From: Branchiostoma floridae
Lineage: Eukaryota > Chordata > Leptocardii > Amphioxiformes > Branchiostomatidae
Assembly: GCF_000003815.2 (NCBI RefSeq)
Contig: NC_049980.1
Location: forward strand, 32,847,747-32,911,746
Reading direction: 5' to 3'
DNA length: 64,000 nt
The notes beneath the pieces are model-generated. The model searched no databases. It saw only the letters and a program-made list of their open reading frames with translations, and was not told where the DNA came from. A program made the translations under genes and the position numbers. Positions 22,101 through 27,776 of the stretch are shown one piece after another (position 1 is the stretch's first letter; each line of letters begins with the position of its first letter).

Positions 22101-22978
22101 AGGTTTTGATATGGAAGAATTCTTTTTACAAAACCAGCAGGTTAGACACCTTCGTTGGAGCTTCTAACTGGAGTTCTGCTTCTCACCGCTACATGACGTG
22201 TAGTCAATGTAGGTGGCACTTTTGCGGTGAGAAGCAGAACTCAAGTTAGAAGATCTGACGAAGGTGTCTGAGATACATTGAGACTTAAGCAATGTAAGTA
22301 CCTGCTGGTTGTGTAAAAAGAATTCTCCTATATCCTAAATTCTGAACTCAACGGAGACACGTACGAAACCGTTATTTTAGGCAACACCAAATTCATTTGT
22401 TCACTTGAAAGTTCATCTGTGTTGGTAGAAGTCTTTATTGAACTAGTTAAACTGTAAATTCCAACACCAAAATTGGACTCACCCAAGTTTTCGACTGAAC
22501 AGCACTAGTCTTAAATATCAAAGGATGACCAATCCACTGCTGTCGTGATGTCACGTTATGCAGATAGAACACGTGACTCAGTGAGCAGGGGATCATAGGT
22601 TGCAGGAAGTCCACCGTCTCTGTTCAGGGATGGTTGTAAAGCTCTGATTTAGTTAGATCATCTTTGATCCCTCGAGTGAAAAGGTCAAAACATCAGATGC
22701 CCTTGTAAAGAAACCCACATTGATTGGGCAGATTTGCCTGTCTGGCTGACGTGGAAAAGTCTAAATCTGATTTGTGATTTTGTGTCAGTAGCCAGATCGA
22801 GCCTCTCTGTGGCTTTGTGATTGGTCGGAAGAAGTCAGCTGTCGGGAGGAAGGTGCGCCTGCCGTTGGAGATGCAGATTGTGGGGCAGCTGCTGTTTCTT
22901 CTGATGCAGACGGAGGCAGGGGACGCCGCACTTGCCGTGTACAGTCTTCCCAAGAAACACCTACCGCCTGACACATAA
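7060..22978 (+). CDS. WD40-repeat protein, C-terminal 465 codons (12 exons)
   Basis: Seen: twelve open segments bounded by AG/GT join in one frame. They are 7060-7173, 7985-8072, 10553-10673, 13107-13240, 15301-15439, 15947-16039, 16910-16990, 18120-18269, 20102-20199, 21115-21174, 21946-22078 and 22792-22978. All eleven junction phases agree and the total is 1398 nt including TAA. The product has a lysine-rich linker, then blades with WD40 hallmarks such as [43 protein letters not shown] and [19 protein letters not shown], then a basic tail. Known: WD40 blades form beta-propellers that serve as protein-interaction platforms. Inferred: a scaffold or regulatory protein, possibly nuclear because of the [11 protein letters not shown] stretch. 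I do not recognise the orthologue, so no symbol is given. The first exon begins in phase 0 without a start codon, so 5' exons are missing from this model. Confidence 0.85.
7174..7984 (+). other. Intron a-b
   Basis: Holds two arms of the dispersed repeat above (7200-7330 and 7415-7485, opposite orientation) and a fragment (7500-7600) of the TTGTCC-rich MITE family seen whole at 17347-17707. Confidence 0.6.
7985..8072 (+). CDS. WD40 gene exon b
   Basis: The acceptor is GGCCACAG and the donor ACAG|GTAAGC is strong. It has 29 codons plus one base, and reads [18 protein letters not shown] at its start. The single leftover G pairs with CA at the start of the next exon to make an alanine codon. Confidence 0.72.
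8620..8831. mobile_element. 212-bp MITE, TACTGTAAATG ends
   Basis: TACTGTAAATGCA is inverted as TGCATTTACAGTA, and the interior is rich in CCGCGAAC. An equal-length copy in the opposite orientation lies at 14338-14549 and a truncated one at about 20586-20704. Confidence 0.9.
9091..9523. mobile_element. hAT-type MITE with 8-bp target duplication
   Basis: TAGGGCTGGGTACCGGTAC is inverted at the right end (imperfect, TACCGATACCCAGCCCTA). Flanks CCTGTAAT (9083-9090) and GCTGTAAT (9524-9531) agree at seven of eight bases. Internal GGTCCAGGTCCGG repeats are present. A related element is at 36427-37983. Confidence 0.9.
10020..10395. repeat. GTGCACC-rich repeat, probable MITE
   Basis: GCACTGGTGCACCCAAC on the left is echoed by GGGTGCACATGCACCCAG on the right, with TTGGGTGCACC repeated internally. 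The ends are not sharp enough to define the element. Confidence 0.45.
10553..10673 (+). CDS. WD40 gene exon c, lysine-rich linker
   Basis: The acceptor is TTTATCAG and the donor is CAAG|GTGAGG. The correct frame is chosen by phase: it starts with two bases and ends with two. It reads [20 protein letters not shown] and continues into a second basic cluster followed by an acidic stretch ([13 protein letters not shown]). The basic run resembles a nuclear localisation signal and the whole exon looks like a disordered linker. Two other frames are also open but do not match the phases. Confidence 0.72.
10940..11160. repeat. LINE tail fragment and partial foldback copy
   Basis: CCGCCCTTCGGCGTAACACA at about 10950 matches the 3' tail of the LINE at 18293-18699. 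10990-11150 matches the foldback at 19877-20077 (GATATCAAGTCAATGGATGG). Confidence 0.65.
11161..12340. other. Intron c-d, left part
   Basis: No exon found. 11700-11900 has the look of a minus-strand LINE 3' end (TTTATTGATTGTTTCAACAA, then GCGCCCTAAGGCGC) but no protein fragment is readable. Confidence 0.35.
12341..12691. mobile_element. TTAA-flanked MITE with 27-bp perfect inverted repeat
   Basis: TTAAAGGCAACCTAAGCAAT and the next seven bases are perfectly inverted at 12665-12691. TTAA at both ends. 351 bp, non-coding. Confidence 0.93.
12703..13124 (+). repeat. Four copies of the exon d acceptor boundary, interrupted by a SINE
   Basis: The unit AAGTTCTGTGTTTGTGCATC followed by AGGTTACCTGTGCAGGTGAG recurs near 12703, 13000, 13044 and 13088 (core CCTGTGCAGG at 12725, 13019, 13064 and 13111). 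The last three are 45-47 bp apart. The first is separated from the rest by about 240 bp holding a SINE, so the duplication came before the SINE. Each copy has an AG acceptor, and the first three end in CAG|GTGAGT. Confidence 0.88.
12741..12970 (+). mobile_element. tRNA-derived SINE fragment (family B)
   Basis: The head GTGGTAGAGCGTTTGGCTCG resembles a box A region. The body GACCTTCCTCACTTCACTCA followed by GGTGTAAAAATGGGTACCTG matches the minus-strand copies at 30990-31064 and 40119-40262. Box B is degraded by a short internal duplication of AAGGCACTT. Confidence 0.65.
13107..13240 (+). CDS. WD40 gene exon d
   Basis: I use the acceptor GTGCATCAG at 13101-13106 because it gives the one-base phase needed by the preceding exon (AG+G, Arg) and starts [18 protein letters not shown]. 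Alternative acceptors at 13118-13119 and 13123-13124 exist; only the second fits the phase. The donor is CTCAAG|GTCAGA. The exon's first 18 bases and acceptor are present in four tandem copies upstream. Confidence 0.75.
13744..14077. mobile_element. MITE with GGGCTCG ends and GCAGGTA repeats
   Basis: GGGCTCGAAATAC is inverted imperfectly as GTATCTTGAGCCC. The interior repeats GTGCAGGTA, including ACCTGCACCTAACCTGCACT. Confidence 0.65.
14338..14549. mobile_element. 212-bp MITE, second copy
   Basis: Same length and ends as 8620-8831 but inverted. CTGTAAATG..TTTACAG termini. Confidence 0.9.
14765..14980 (+). mobile_element. tRNA-derived SINE (family D)
   Basis: Box A-like TGGCACAATGGCTAGAGC and box B-like GAGTTCGATACTC are spaced as in tRNA promoters. 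The body CCACCGAGCCTCACTGCTAA and the end CACTCAGACCCGTGA run into a T-rich tail. The second copy, minus strand, is at 57567-57798. Confidence 0.8.
15065..15240 (+). repeat. Tandem duplication of about 110 bp
   Basis: AGCAAATTTCTCTCTGTCTT at 15067 recurs as GAACAAATTTCTCTCTGTCT at about 15177, both followed by GGCATCCAACCAGCT. Confidence 0.8.
15301..15439 (+). CDS. WD40 gene exon e
   Basis: The acceptor follows a pyrimidine tract (TTCTCTTTCAG). The motif [13 protein letters not shown] is a WD40 B-C strand pair. I place the donor at 15440 (CACAAG|GTGGAG) because it leaves the AG needed by exon f. The GT at 15417 (CAG|GTCGGG) would leave phase 0 and break the frame. Confidence 0.78.
15947..16039 (+). 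CDS. WD40 gene exon f, canonical blade
   Basis: The acceptor is ATTTTCCAG and the donor is GACAG|GTCAGA. It encodes [20 protein letters not shown] followed by [10 protein letters not shown], a textbook WD40 strand B-turn-C with a terminal LW-aromatic. Phase is one base in and two bases out, and both neighbours match. Confidence 0.9.
16110..16260 (+). repeat. Dispersed repeat also at 3440-3560
   Basis: CTCTGGGAACTCCAAAACTG and GCCTTCATTATGAGATCTAA match the earlier copy, which was later split by the MITE at 3559. Confidence 0.65.
16910..16990 (+). CDS. WD40 gene exon g
   Basis: The acceptor is GCTTTTACAG and the donor is GGCAA|GTGAGT, which is strong. It encodes [20 protein letters not shown] and then KFSLSG. 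The second half is the strand that opens the next blade (xxLKFSxSGK), completed by exon h. Confidence 0.85.
17015..17346 (-). pseudogene. Possible LINE 3' end remnant
   Basis: On the minus strand a broken frame reads [20 protein letters not shown] then [15 protein letters not shown], resembling a Cys-containing retrotransposon C-terminus, followed by in-frame stops and a TTTATTGCACGACAATTGTA-type terminus. Family uncertain. Confidence 0.35.
17347..17707. mobile_element. MITE with CAGGxTTGGACAA ends
   Basis: CAGGGTTGGACAAC on the left corresponds to TTGTCCAAGCCTG on the right. Internal TTGTCCGATTGGACAAG palindrome. A fragment is at 7500-7600. No convincing target duplication. Confidence 0.75.
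18120..18269 (+). CDS. WD40 gene exon h
   Basis: The acceptor is CCCATGCAG and the donor is AAAAG|GTATGA. It encodes [20 protein letters not shown] and later [15 protein letters not shown], so it finishes one blade and starts another. The downstream intron carries a LINE insertion twelve bases past the donor. Confidence 0.9.
18293..18699 (-). mobile_element. 5'-truncated LINE with 12-bp target duplication
   Basis: Minus-strand codons 18438-18674 read [20 protein letters not shown] and then [11 protein letters not shown], the C-terminal tail typical of CR1/L2-type reverse-transcriptase ORFs. The tail ends in ATACAG repeats. TCAAGTTGGTAT flanks both sides (18281-18292 and 18700-18711). The 3' tail block with CGCCAAAGGGCGG is present twice in tandem. 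Confidence 0.9.
18930..19330 (+). pseudogene. LINE C-terminal fragment
   Basis: The frame 19069-19311 encodes [20 protein letters not shown] followed by a basic/acidic tail, the CxxC-x-H-x-C end of a non-LTR retrotransposon ORF similar to that at 57215-57290. Upstream sequence is frameshifted. It lies in the intron between exons h and i. Confidence 0.75.
19877..20077. mobile_element. Foldback MITE ending 24 bp before exon i
   Basis: TTCACCTTTATCCGCAGGGT is inverted as ACCCTACGGATAAAGGTGAA. TAACGTTA is found next to both ends, consistent with an 8-bp target duplication, although this word is itself palindromic. Confidence 0.85.
20102..20199 (+). CDS. WD40 gene exon i
   Basis: The acceptor is CTCTTGTACCCCAG and the donor is TATT|GTAAGT, which is near consensus. 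It encodes [20 protein letters not shown] and ends GTIMHY. The [12 protein letters not shown] stretch is a typical blade B-C hairpin. The upstream foldback element ends 24 bp before this exon. Confidence 0.9.
20220..20520 (+). repeat. CA-rich microsatellite cluster
   Basis: Interrupted CA/CACG runs, a C run and two GACCATGGCAC blocks. Open frames here are low-complexity artefacts. Confidence 0.9.
20586..20704. mobile_element. Truncated copy of the TACTGTAAATG MITE
   Basis: Only the half ending AATGCATTTACAGTA remains, with CGCGAACTTAAAACCACCGC inside. Confidence 0.75.
21115..21174 (+). CDS. WD40 gene exon j (60 nt)
   Basis: This exon was found by phase. TTTCATTTCAG precedes TT, which completes the T left by exon i to give Phe. 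It reads [20 protein letters not shown], and the last glycine codon is shared with exon k to make the blade-closing KGH. Confidence 0.85.
21560..21945 (+). repeat. Three tandem partial copies of exon k plus intron (128-132 bp)
   Basis: CACGTGGCCTTTGCCTCAGC recurs at 21560, 21692, 21820 (one mismatch) and in the true exon at 21948. Each unit has the first 28 nt of exon k fused to sequence resembling the intron after its donor (TACGAAACTCTTATTCTAGG), then the intron before its acceptor. The copies look like whole-exon duplications that lost the exon middle. Confidence 0.9.
21690..21719 (+). other. Candidate 30-nt in-frame microexon
   Basis: In the second tandem copy both splice sites survive: TTTGTGCAG before and CAC|GTACGA after. 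The enclosed 30 nt begins with two bases and ends with one, so inclusion between exons j and k keeps the frame and would add ten residues ending in Arg. In copies one and three the donor GT is AT. Whether it is spliced in vivo is unknown. Confidence 0.35.
21946..22078 (+). CDS. WD40 gene exon k, canonical blade
   Basis: The acceptor is CTTTGTGCAG and the donor is GACAC|GTACGT. It encodes [20 protein letters not shown] followed by [11 protein letters not shown], a complete blade hairpin with a GWDSxVxLW signature. The upstream intron holds three partial copies of this exon's start, and its donor region is copied downstream at 22346-22368. Confidence 0.92.
22100..22370. repeat. Foldback element flanked by a copied exon k donor
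   Basis: GAATTCTTTTTACAAAACCA near 22118 is inverted near 22324, and GTTAGACACCTTCGT is inverted as ACGAAGGTGTCTGA. Beyond the right arm, GAACTCAACGGAGACACGTA at 22346 repeats the 3' edge of exon k with its donor. The insertion or its repair therefore duplicated the splice site. Confidence 0.7.
22792..22978 (+). CDS. WD40 gene terminal exon
   Basis: The phase from exon k (AC) requires one base before CAG; acceptors at 22787-22788 and 22790-22791 both satisfy it and differ by one serine codon. It encodes [20 protein letters not shown], a leucine-rich stretch, and ends [11 protein letters not shown] then TAA at 22976-22978. The basic patch and short tail have no recognised motif. The frame is open over 62 codons and the fit to the phase supports it, but the last exon is less certain than the blades. 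Confidence 0.72.
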
Positions 22979-23310
22979 CCTGCCGTGTAGTCTTCCCAAG
23001 AAACACCTACCACCACACACATAACCTGCCGTGTACAGTCTTCCCAAGAAACACCTACCACCACACACATAACCTGCCGTGTACAGTCTTCCCAAGAAAC
23101 ACCTACCACCACACACATAACCTGCCGTGTAGTCTTCCCAAGAAACACCTACCACCAGACACATAACCTGCCGTGTACAGTCTTCCCAAGAAACACCTAC
23201 CACCACACACATAACCTGCCGTGTACAGTCTTCCCAAGAAACACCTACCACCAGACACATAACCTGCCGTGTACAGTCTTCCCAACAAACACCTACCGCC
23301 AGACACATGA
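22979..23310 (+). repeat. 46-48 bp minisatellite derived from the last codons of the WD40 gene
   Basis: About seven copies of a unit beginning CCTGCCGTGTACAGTCTTCC and ending in CACATAA follow the stop codon. Each unit matches the last 14 codons plus stop of the terminal exon. Some units lack two bases (GTGTAGTC), which changes the length from 48 to 46. The open minus-strand frames here are a by-product of a unit divisible by three. Confidence 0.9.
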
Positions 23311-23363
23311 CCTCAGGATTTGTTTGGCTGTTCCTATAGTGCCAGTCTCAGTATCAGGATATA

Positions 23364-23534
23364 GTCTGCCTAAATACCTCAAATGGCTCTAATAAATAAG
23401 GTGCAGTGTATATAGGGCAACAACTTGTGTGATGCTCTGGATACATTGTTATGCATGTATGAATTTCAAAAACGCAGCAAGTCTTTAAGGTTATTTGGAC
23501 TGCATATTAGAGCCGTTTGAGGTGTTTAGGCAGA
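23364..23534. mobile_element. Short foldback MITE in the 3' flank of the WD40 gene
   Basis: The left end GTCTGCCTAAATACCTCAAA is inverted at the right end with two mismatches over about 30 bp. The element is 171 bp and contains the candidate polyadenylation signal. Confidence 0.75.
23391..23396 (+). promoter_or_regulatory. Candidate polyadenylation signal AATAAA
   Basis: This is the first AATAAA after the WD40 stop codon, about 413 nt downstream and just past the minisatellite. It lies inside the left arm of a foldback element. No transcript evidence is available. Confidence 0.45.
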
Positions 23535-23540
23535 CCAGTT

Positions 23541-23848
23541 TGACAGGGACTGTTGTTGAGAGCCATTCCCCTCTAAGTACTCCTCCTGGAACTTGGGTCC
23601 CCCATTTTACGCTCCCTCCGTGCAACCTCAACTGAGATGTCCACAAACCCGGGAATGGAAGTGGGTTCTCACAGTTACCAAATGATTGGAACCAGGTCTG
23701 CAGGGTTGCTATCAGATGAGCCATAGGGACATCCCTTATTAGTTGTGTAGCGAGACAACTGATTGTGAGGGATGGCTAGCAGCAACACTTAGTAAAGCTA
23801 TAACAGCACAGAGACTGTTCATGAGACTAGAATTGTCGGAGATTGTCG
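23541..23848. other. Unassigned sequence downstream of the WD40 gene
   Basis: No gene or clear repeat. The minus-strand frame 23491-23724 overlaps the foldback arm and shows no domain. Confidence 0.4.
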
Positions 23849-24350
23849 TTAAAGGACATATGTAGAAATATGGCGCCAAAATTTCAAATGTTTTGAACTT
23901 GAAAATCTCCATTCAGATTGACATTTGCAACTTATTTCTAACTTATCTGCGTCATTTTATCACATTTCTAGTGCTAATTAACGGCGTCATAGTAAGCCGC
24001 GACCAAATTCACTTACTTCCGGGTAGCCTACCGGAAGTAAGCCGACGGTAGATTTCCGAATCGACCGTTGCGGTCGCAGATCTTCGGAGCTTAGCGGTGA
24101 CTTTCAACAAACCTCAGTAACGATTCGAGCGAACCACCGAACGCGTTTGGCTCGCCGGCGAGTTGAATAAAATGGCGGACGACTCAAGCGGCGGAGGGAA
24201 TTGCACATATTTCAAGACATCCTCACGGCTCAACAAAGTCGTATCCATATGTTGTAAATATTGCTGTGCAGTGTAATAAGGTAGACTCAACTCATAATGT
24301 AGAGAAATGACCGAAAACCGTGACTTTATTTTTACATTATGTCCCTTTAA
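23849..24350. mobile_element. TTAA-flanked MITE with CpG-rich core (502 bp)
   Basis: TTAAAGGACATATGTAGAAA on the left is inverted imperfectly as TTTTTACATTATGTCCCTTTAA on the right. The core (about 23985-24200) is CpG-rich and includes a CTTCCGGGTAGCCTACCGGAAG palindrome. It carries a 34-codon ORF. Confidence 0.8.
24172..24276 (+). CDS. Short ORF, 34 codons, with AAAATGGCGG start context
   Basis: It starts MADDSSGGGNCTYFKTSSRL and ends in a Cys-rich SICCKYCCAV. The AAAATGGCGGAC context resembles a strong initiation site and also the YY1 core motif. It lies wholly inside the MITE, so chance or a captured promoter/first exon are both possible. No family recognised. Confidence 0.2.
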   Translation: MADDSSGGGNCTYFKTSSRLNKVVSICCKYCCAV

Positions 24351-25029
24351 GAGACAAATACACTGCAGGCTGGCATCATTTGTGTGCTTTGATTCTCTTT
24401 CCCATTCCACCAGTGTACGTTGCAATCAGCAATAAGTATTATTACTAATAACATTATATGATAAGAACATGCAAGTCATGGAAGTTCCAAAAGTAGAATA
24501 ATCCCGTTTTCAAGAATCTGTTGTGTTGTCTTCAACATCGAACTGAACATTGTAGGTTAAGCGCTTACAACATAAGTAACTGTTAATGTACAATGGTTGT
24601 AACTTGTTACTCTCTGTTTCCTTCCTTACGACACATTCCTGAAAGTGAAATAAGAACTACTACTAACTGTTGTAATCACGTTGATGCAATGGCAATGTAT
24701 ACTTTGAAGTAGCACTGATTCTGTTACAACTTAAATTTTTTAGTAAATTAACATTAATTAACACAGTTACATTTGAAAAAAAATATATAACGTTGATAGG
24801 AAGATAAATGAATTTTCATGACACCTTGTATTAAACTGTAGATGATGGTGGAATTCTTTTGTTTCTTGCAACTGATTTGCATGGTTTATGTCTTATGATG
24901 TCCACCCTTATTTCTACTCAACTTCCACGTACTGCAGCGATGAAATCCGCATCATTTACTGCCATAAATTACTGTATAAATTTTTCCTTGATTACACAAA
25001 TATTTGTGTCTCTGGAGAATATATGTTCC

Positions 25030-26135
25030 TCAACCATAAGTCACAGTTGGAGGGTCCTATCGTGGAACCCATCGGATTTAGGTATGCCATCATAAATCAC
25101 AGTTGAAGGGTCCTATTATGGAACCCATCGGATTTAGGTATGCCTTCACCAACCATAAGTCACAGTTGGAGGGTCCTATCATGGAACCCATCGGATTTAG
25201 GTATGCCATCATAAATCACAGTTGAAGGGTCCTATTATGGAACCCATCGGATTTAGGTATGCCTTCACCAACCATAAATCACAGTTGGAAGGTCCTATCG
25301 TGGAACCCATCGGATTTAGGTATGCCCTCACCAACCATAAATCACAGTTGGAGGGTCCTATCATGGAACCCATCGGATTTAGGTATGCCCTCACCAATCA
25401 TAAATCACAGTTGGAGGGTCCTATCATGGAACCCATCGGATTTAGGTATGCCCTCACCAATCATAAATCACAGTTTGAGGGTCCTATCATGGAACCCATC
25501 GGATTTAGGTATGCCCTCACCAACCATAAATCACAGTTGGAGGGTCCTATCATGGAACCCATCGGATTTAGGTATGCCCTCACCAACCATAAATCACAGT
25601 TGGAGGGTCCTATCATGGAACCCATCGGATTTAGGTATGCCCTCACCAATCATAAATCACAGTTGGAGGGTCCTATCATGGAACCCATCGGATTTAGGTA
25701 TGCCCTCACCAACCATAAATCACAGTTGGAGGGTCCTATCGTGGAACCCATCGGATTTAGGTATGCCCTCACCAATCATAAATCACAGTTGGAGGGTCCT
25801 ATTATGGAACCCATCGGATTTAGGTATGCCCTCACCAATCATAAATCACAGTTGGAGGGTCCTATCATGGAACCCATCGGATTTAGGTATGCCCTCACCA
25901 ACCATAAATCACAGTTGGAGGGTCCTATCGTGGAACCCATCGGATTTAGGTATGCCCTCACCAATCATAAATCACAGTTTGAGGGTCCTATCATGGAACC
26001 CATCGGATTTAGGTATGCCCTCACCAATCATAAATCACAGTTGGAGGGTTCTCTCGTGGAACCCATCGGATTTAGGTATGCCTTCACCAATCATAAATCA
26101 CAGTTTGACCCATCAGATTTAGGTATGCCCTCACG
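25030..26135 (+). repeat. 63-bp (21-codon) tandem array, about 18 units
   Basis: The core CCCATCGGATTTAGGTATGC recurs from about 25069 to 26064, then a last variant near 26110. From 25245 the period is exactly 63 bp; the first four units alternate shorter and longer because some lack about 12 bp. Units differ at a few bases (AACC/AATC, ATCATGG/ATCGTGG). Confidence 0.95.
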
Positions 26136-26172
26136 AACTGCCTCTGGTCCGTTTGGTGGAATCTTTCTGTAA
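25222..26172 (+). CDS. 316-codon ORF spanning the 63-bp array
   Basis: The frame reads KSQLEGPIMEPIGFRYALTN and repeats every 21 residues, then leaves the array with 17 non-repeat residues and a stop. A second plus frame and a minus frame are also open across most of the array, which is expected for a homogenised unit divisible by three. No domain recognised; coding status unproven. A short upstream frame (from 24888, DEIRIIYCHKLLYKFFLDYT) enters the array in the same reading. Confidence 0.2.
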   Translation: MKGPIMEPIGFRYAFTNHKSQLEGPIVEPIGFRYALTNHKSQLEGPIMEPIGFRYALTNHKSQLEGPIMEPIGFRYALTNHKSQFEGPIMEPIGFRYALTNHKSQLEGPIMEPIGFRYALTNHKSQLEGPIMEPIGFRYALTNHKSQLEGPIMEPIGFRYALTNHKSQLEGPIVEPIGFRYALTNHKSQLEGPIMEPIGFRYALTNHKSQLEGPIMEPIGFRYALTNHKSQLEGPIVEPIGFRYALTNHKSQFEGPIMEPIGFRYALTNHKSQLEGSLVEPIGFRYAFTNHKSQFDPSDLGMPSRTASGPFGGIFL

Positions 26173-27776
26173 GCCCGTTGCTATGGGGATGATATTGGTA
26201 CAGGTTGTTCTCTTTTTGCATACATGAAAGTTTAAAAGTTGTTGTTATACCGAATATGGCACTGTTTGTTGCTCTTTTTCATGTTAATGGAAATTTGCAA
26301 TACACAAATATCATTAAATAACAATACTTTAGTTCACCTGTCGTTGTTGTATGTGTTACGCGTACGTTATGTCATGTGTGAACTTATATGTCCAGGAAGA
26401 CTAGCGGTGTACCATCTTGTATCATAGCTAATGAACGAATAAAGCCTCTAAAGTCACTTTTCAAACATATAATCTGAAAATGTTTGGTCACATATGATCT
26501 ATATATTAACACTTTTAAAATGTGATAAACAACCAAGCATTACTTGGATCCTAAGCTTACCTGTCGAAATGCAGGTTTTAACCCTGATAGCGATTTAAGT
26601 GACGCCTTTAAGTAGTGTGCGTAGTCCAGTGGTTAATGAGCTTTTGTAAATTTCATGCAAATGACTAACCATTTACATAATTTATGCATGGCGATATTCA
26701 TTATTGAATAACGTACACATGTCACAAGTATAAAATTCTCATCATTAGTCATTATTCGGATTTGCTATTTTTGTATATATTATGCAAATCAGTTCCTCAT
26801 TTGCATATTTGGTATCTGCTTATGTTTCACCTATCATAACTTACTTGTGTTACATTTACTGAAGTTCAGCTATTGAAAACAACGGAATTGCATCTTTGCC
26901 TAAGTTACCTGCATGCCAAAAATGATGGCAATCCGTCATTCGTTTCTATAATTATCCTCTTTGGAGTGTCTTGACTAAACGCCCCTGCAGTTCCAAAATT
27001 AAATGCTAGGGGGCTGAAACTTGCCCCACTTTGTCATGACGTTAAAAGCTACCACCCAAATATTAAAACCATATCATGTCCGGTACAAGAGATACATTAA
27101 AAAACTGCTATGATGGAATAAGCTCATTAATTATGCAGATGTAATATAATTTTGCATAATTAGTATTCTATCTTGTATAACATTGTCTAAGGTACCTACA
27201 TACCAAAAATCATTAAAATCCATTATTCCCTTCTTGAGTTATCCACTTCAGAAGTTTTTGACAAAAAAATGCCCCTGCTATCCCAAAACTAGACGCTAGG
27301 GAGCCCCAACTTACATCACTTATTTCTGAGCACAAGAGCTATCTGACACCCAAAAATTGGGACCATATCTTGTTCAGAACACGAGATAGAAAAACCGGAA
27401 GTTGCGCTGCAGTACCAAGGAAAGCCGCTAGGGGGCCCAAAATCTAATCATTTCCAGCTTATCCAAACTAATCAATCCAACCGTTCTTGAGTTATCTTGT
27501 TGACAGACAGACACACACACAAACACTGGTGAAAATATAACCTCCATGACATGTCATAGAGGTAATGAAGGAAACTTGAAAGGCAGCATTTTCGCAAAAA
27601 TGTATCGTGTTTTCCCCGTTGCCTTTTATCGAGCTACGCGCAAACAATACTAAACCGTTAGGCTCGCCCTATAACATTGTTTGTGTGTGCGAGTAAAAAA
27701 TGCTCATGTTTGCATGTGTAACCTTGCAATGATGATAAGTATGTTGCAAATTCATTGGCTGTGCCCTAACGTCTGT
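26173..27776. repeat. Old dispersed repeats, no gene
   Basis: 26230-26450 looks like a retrotransposon 3' end (ends GAACGAATAAAGCCTCTAAA). 26950-27560 contains two related blocks (AATTAAATGCTAGGGGGCTG and AACTAGACGCTAGGGAGCCC) and ends in a CAGACAGACACACACACA stretch shared with other windows of this repeat type. No protein fragment readable. Confidence 0.45.

Noticed and set aside
22693-23308. Minus-strand open frames of 67-151 codons
   Set aside because: They are created by the 48-bp minisatellite (unit divisible by three) opposite the WD40 terminal exon.
25030-26135. CRISPR-like array (regular repeats)
   Set aside because: There are no unique spacers; the whole 63-bp unit repeats, and the surrounding gene is animal-type with introns.
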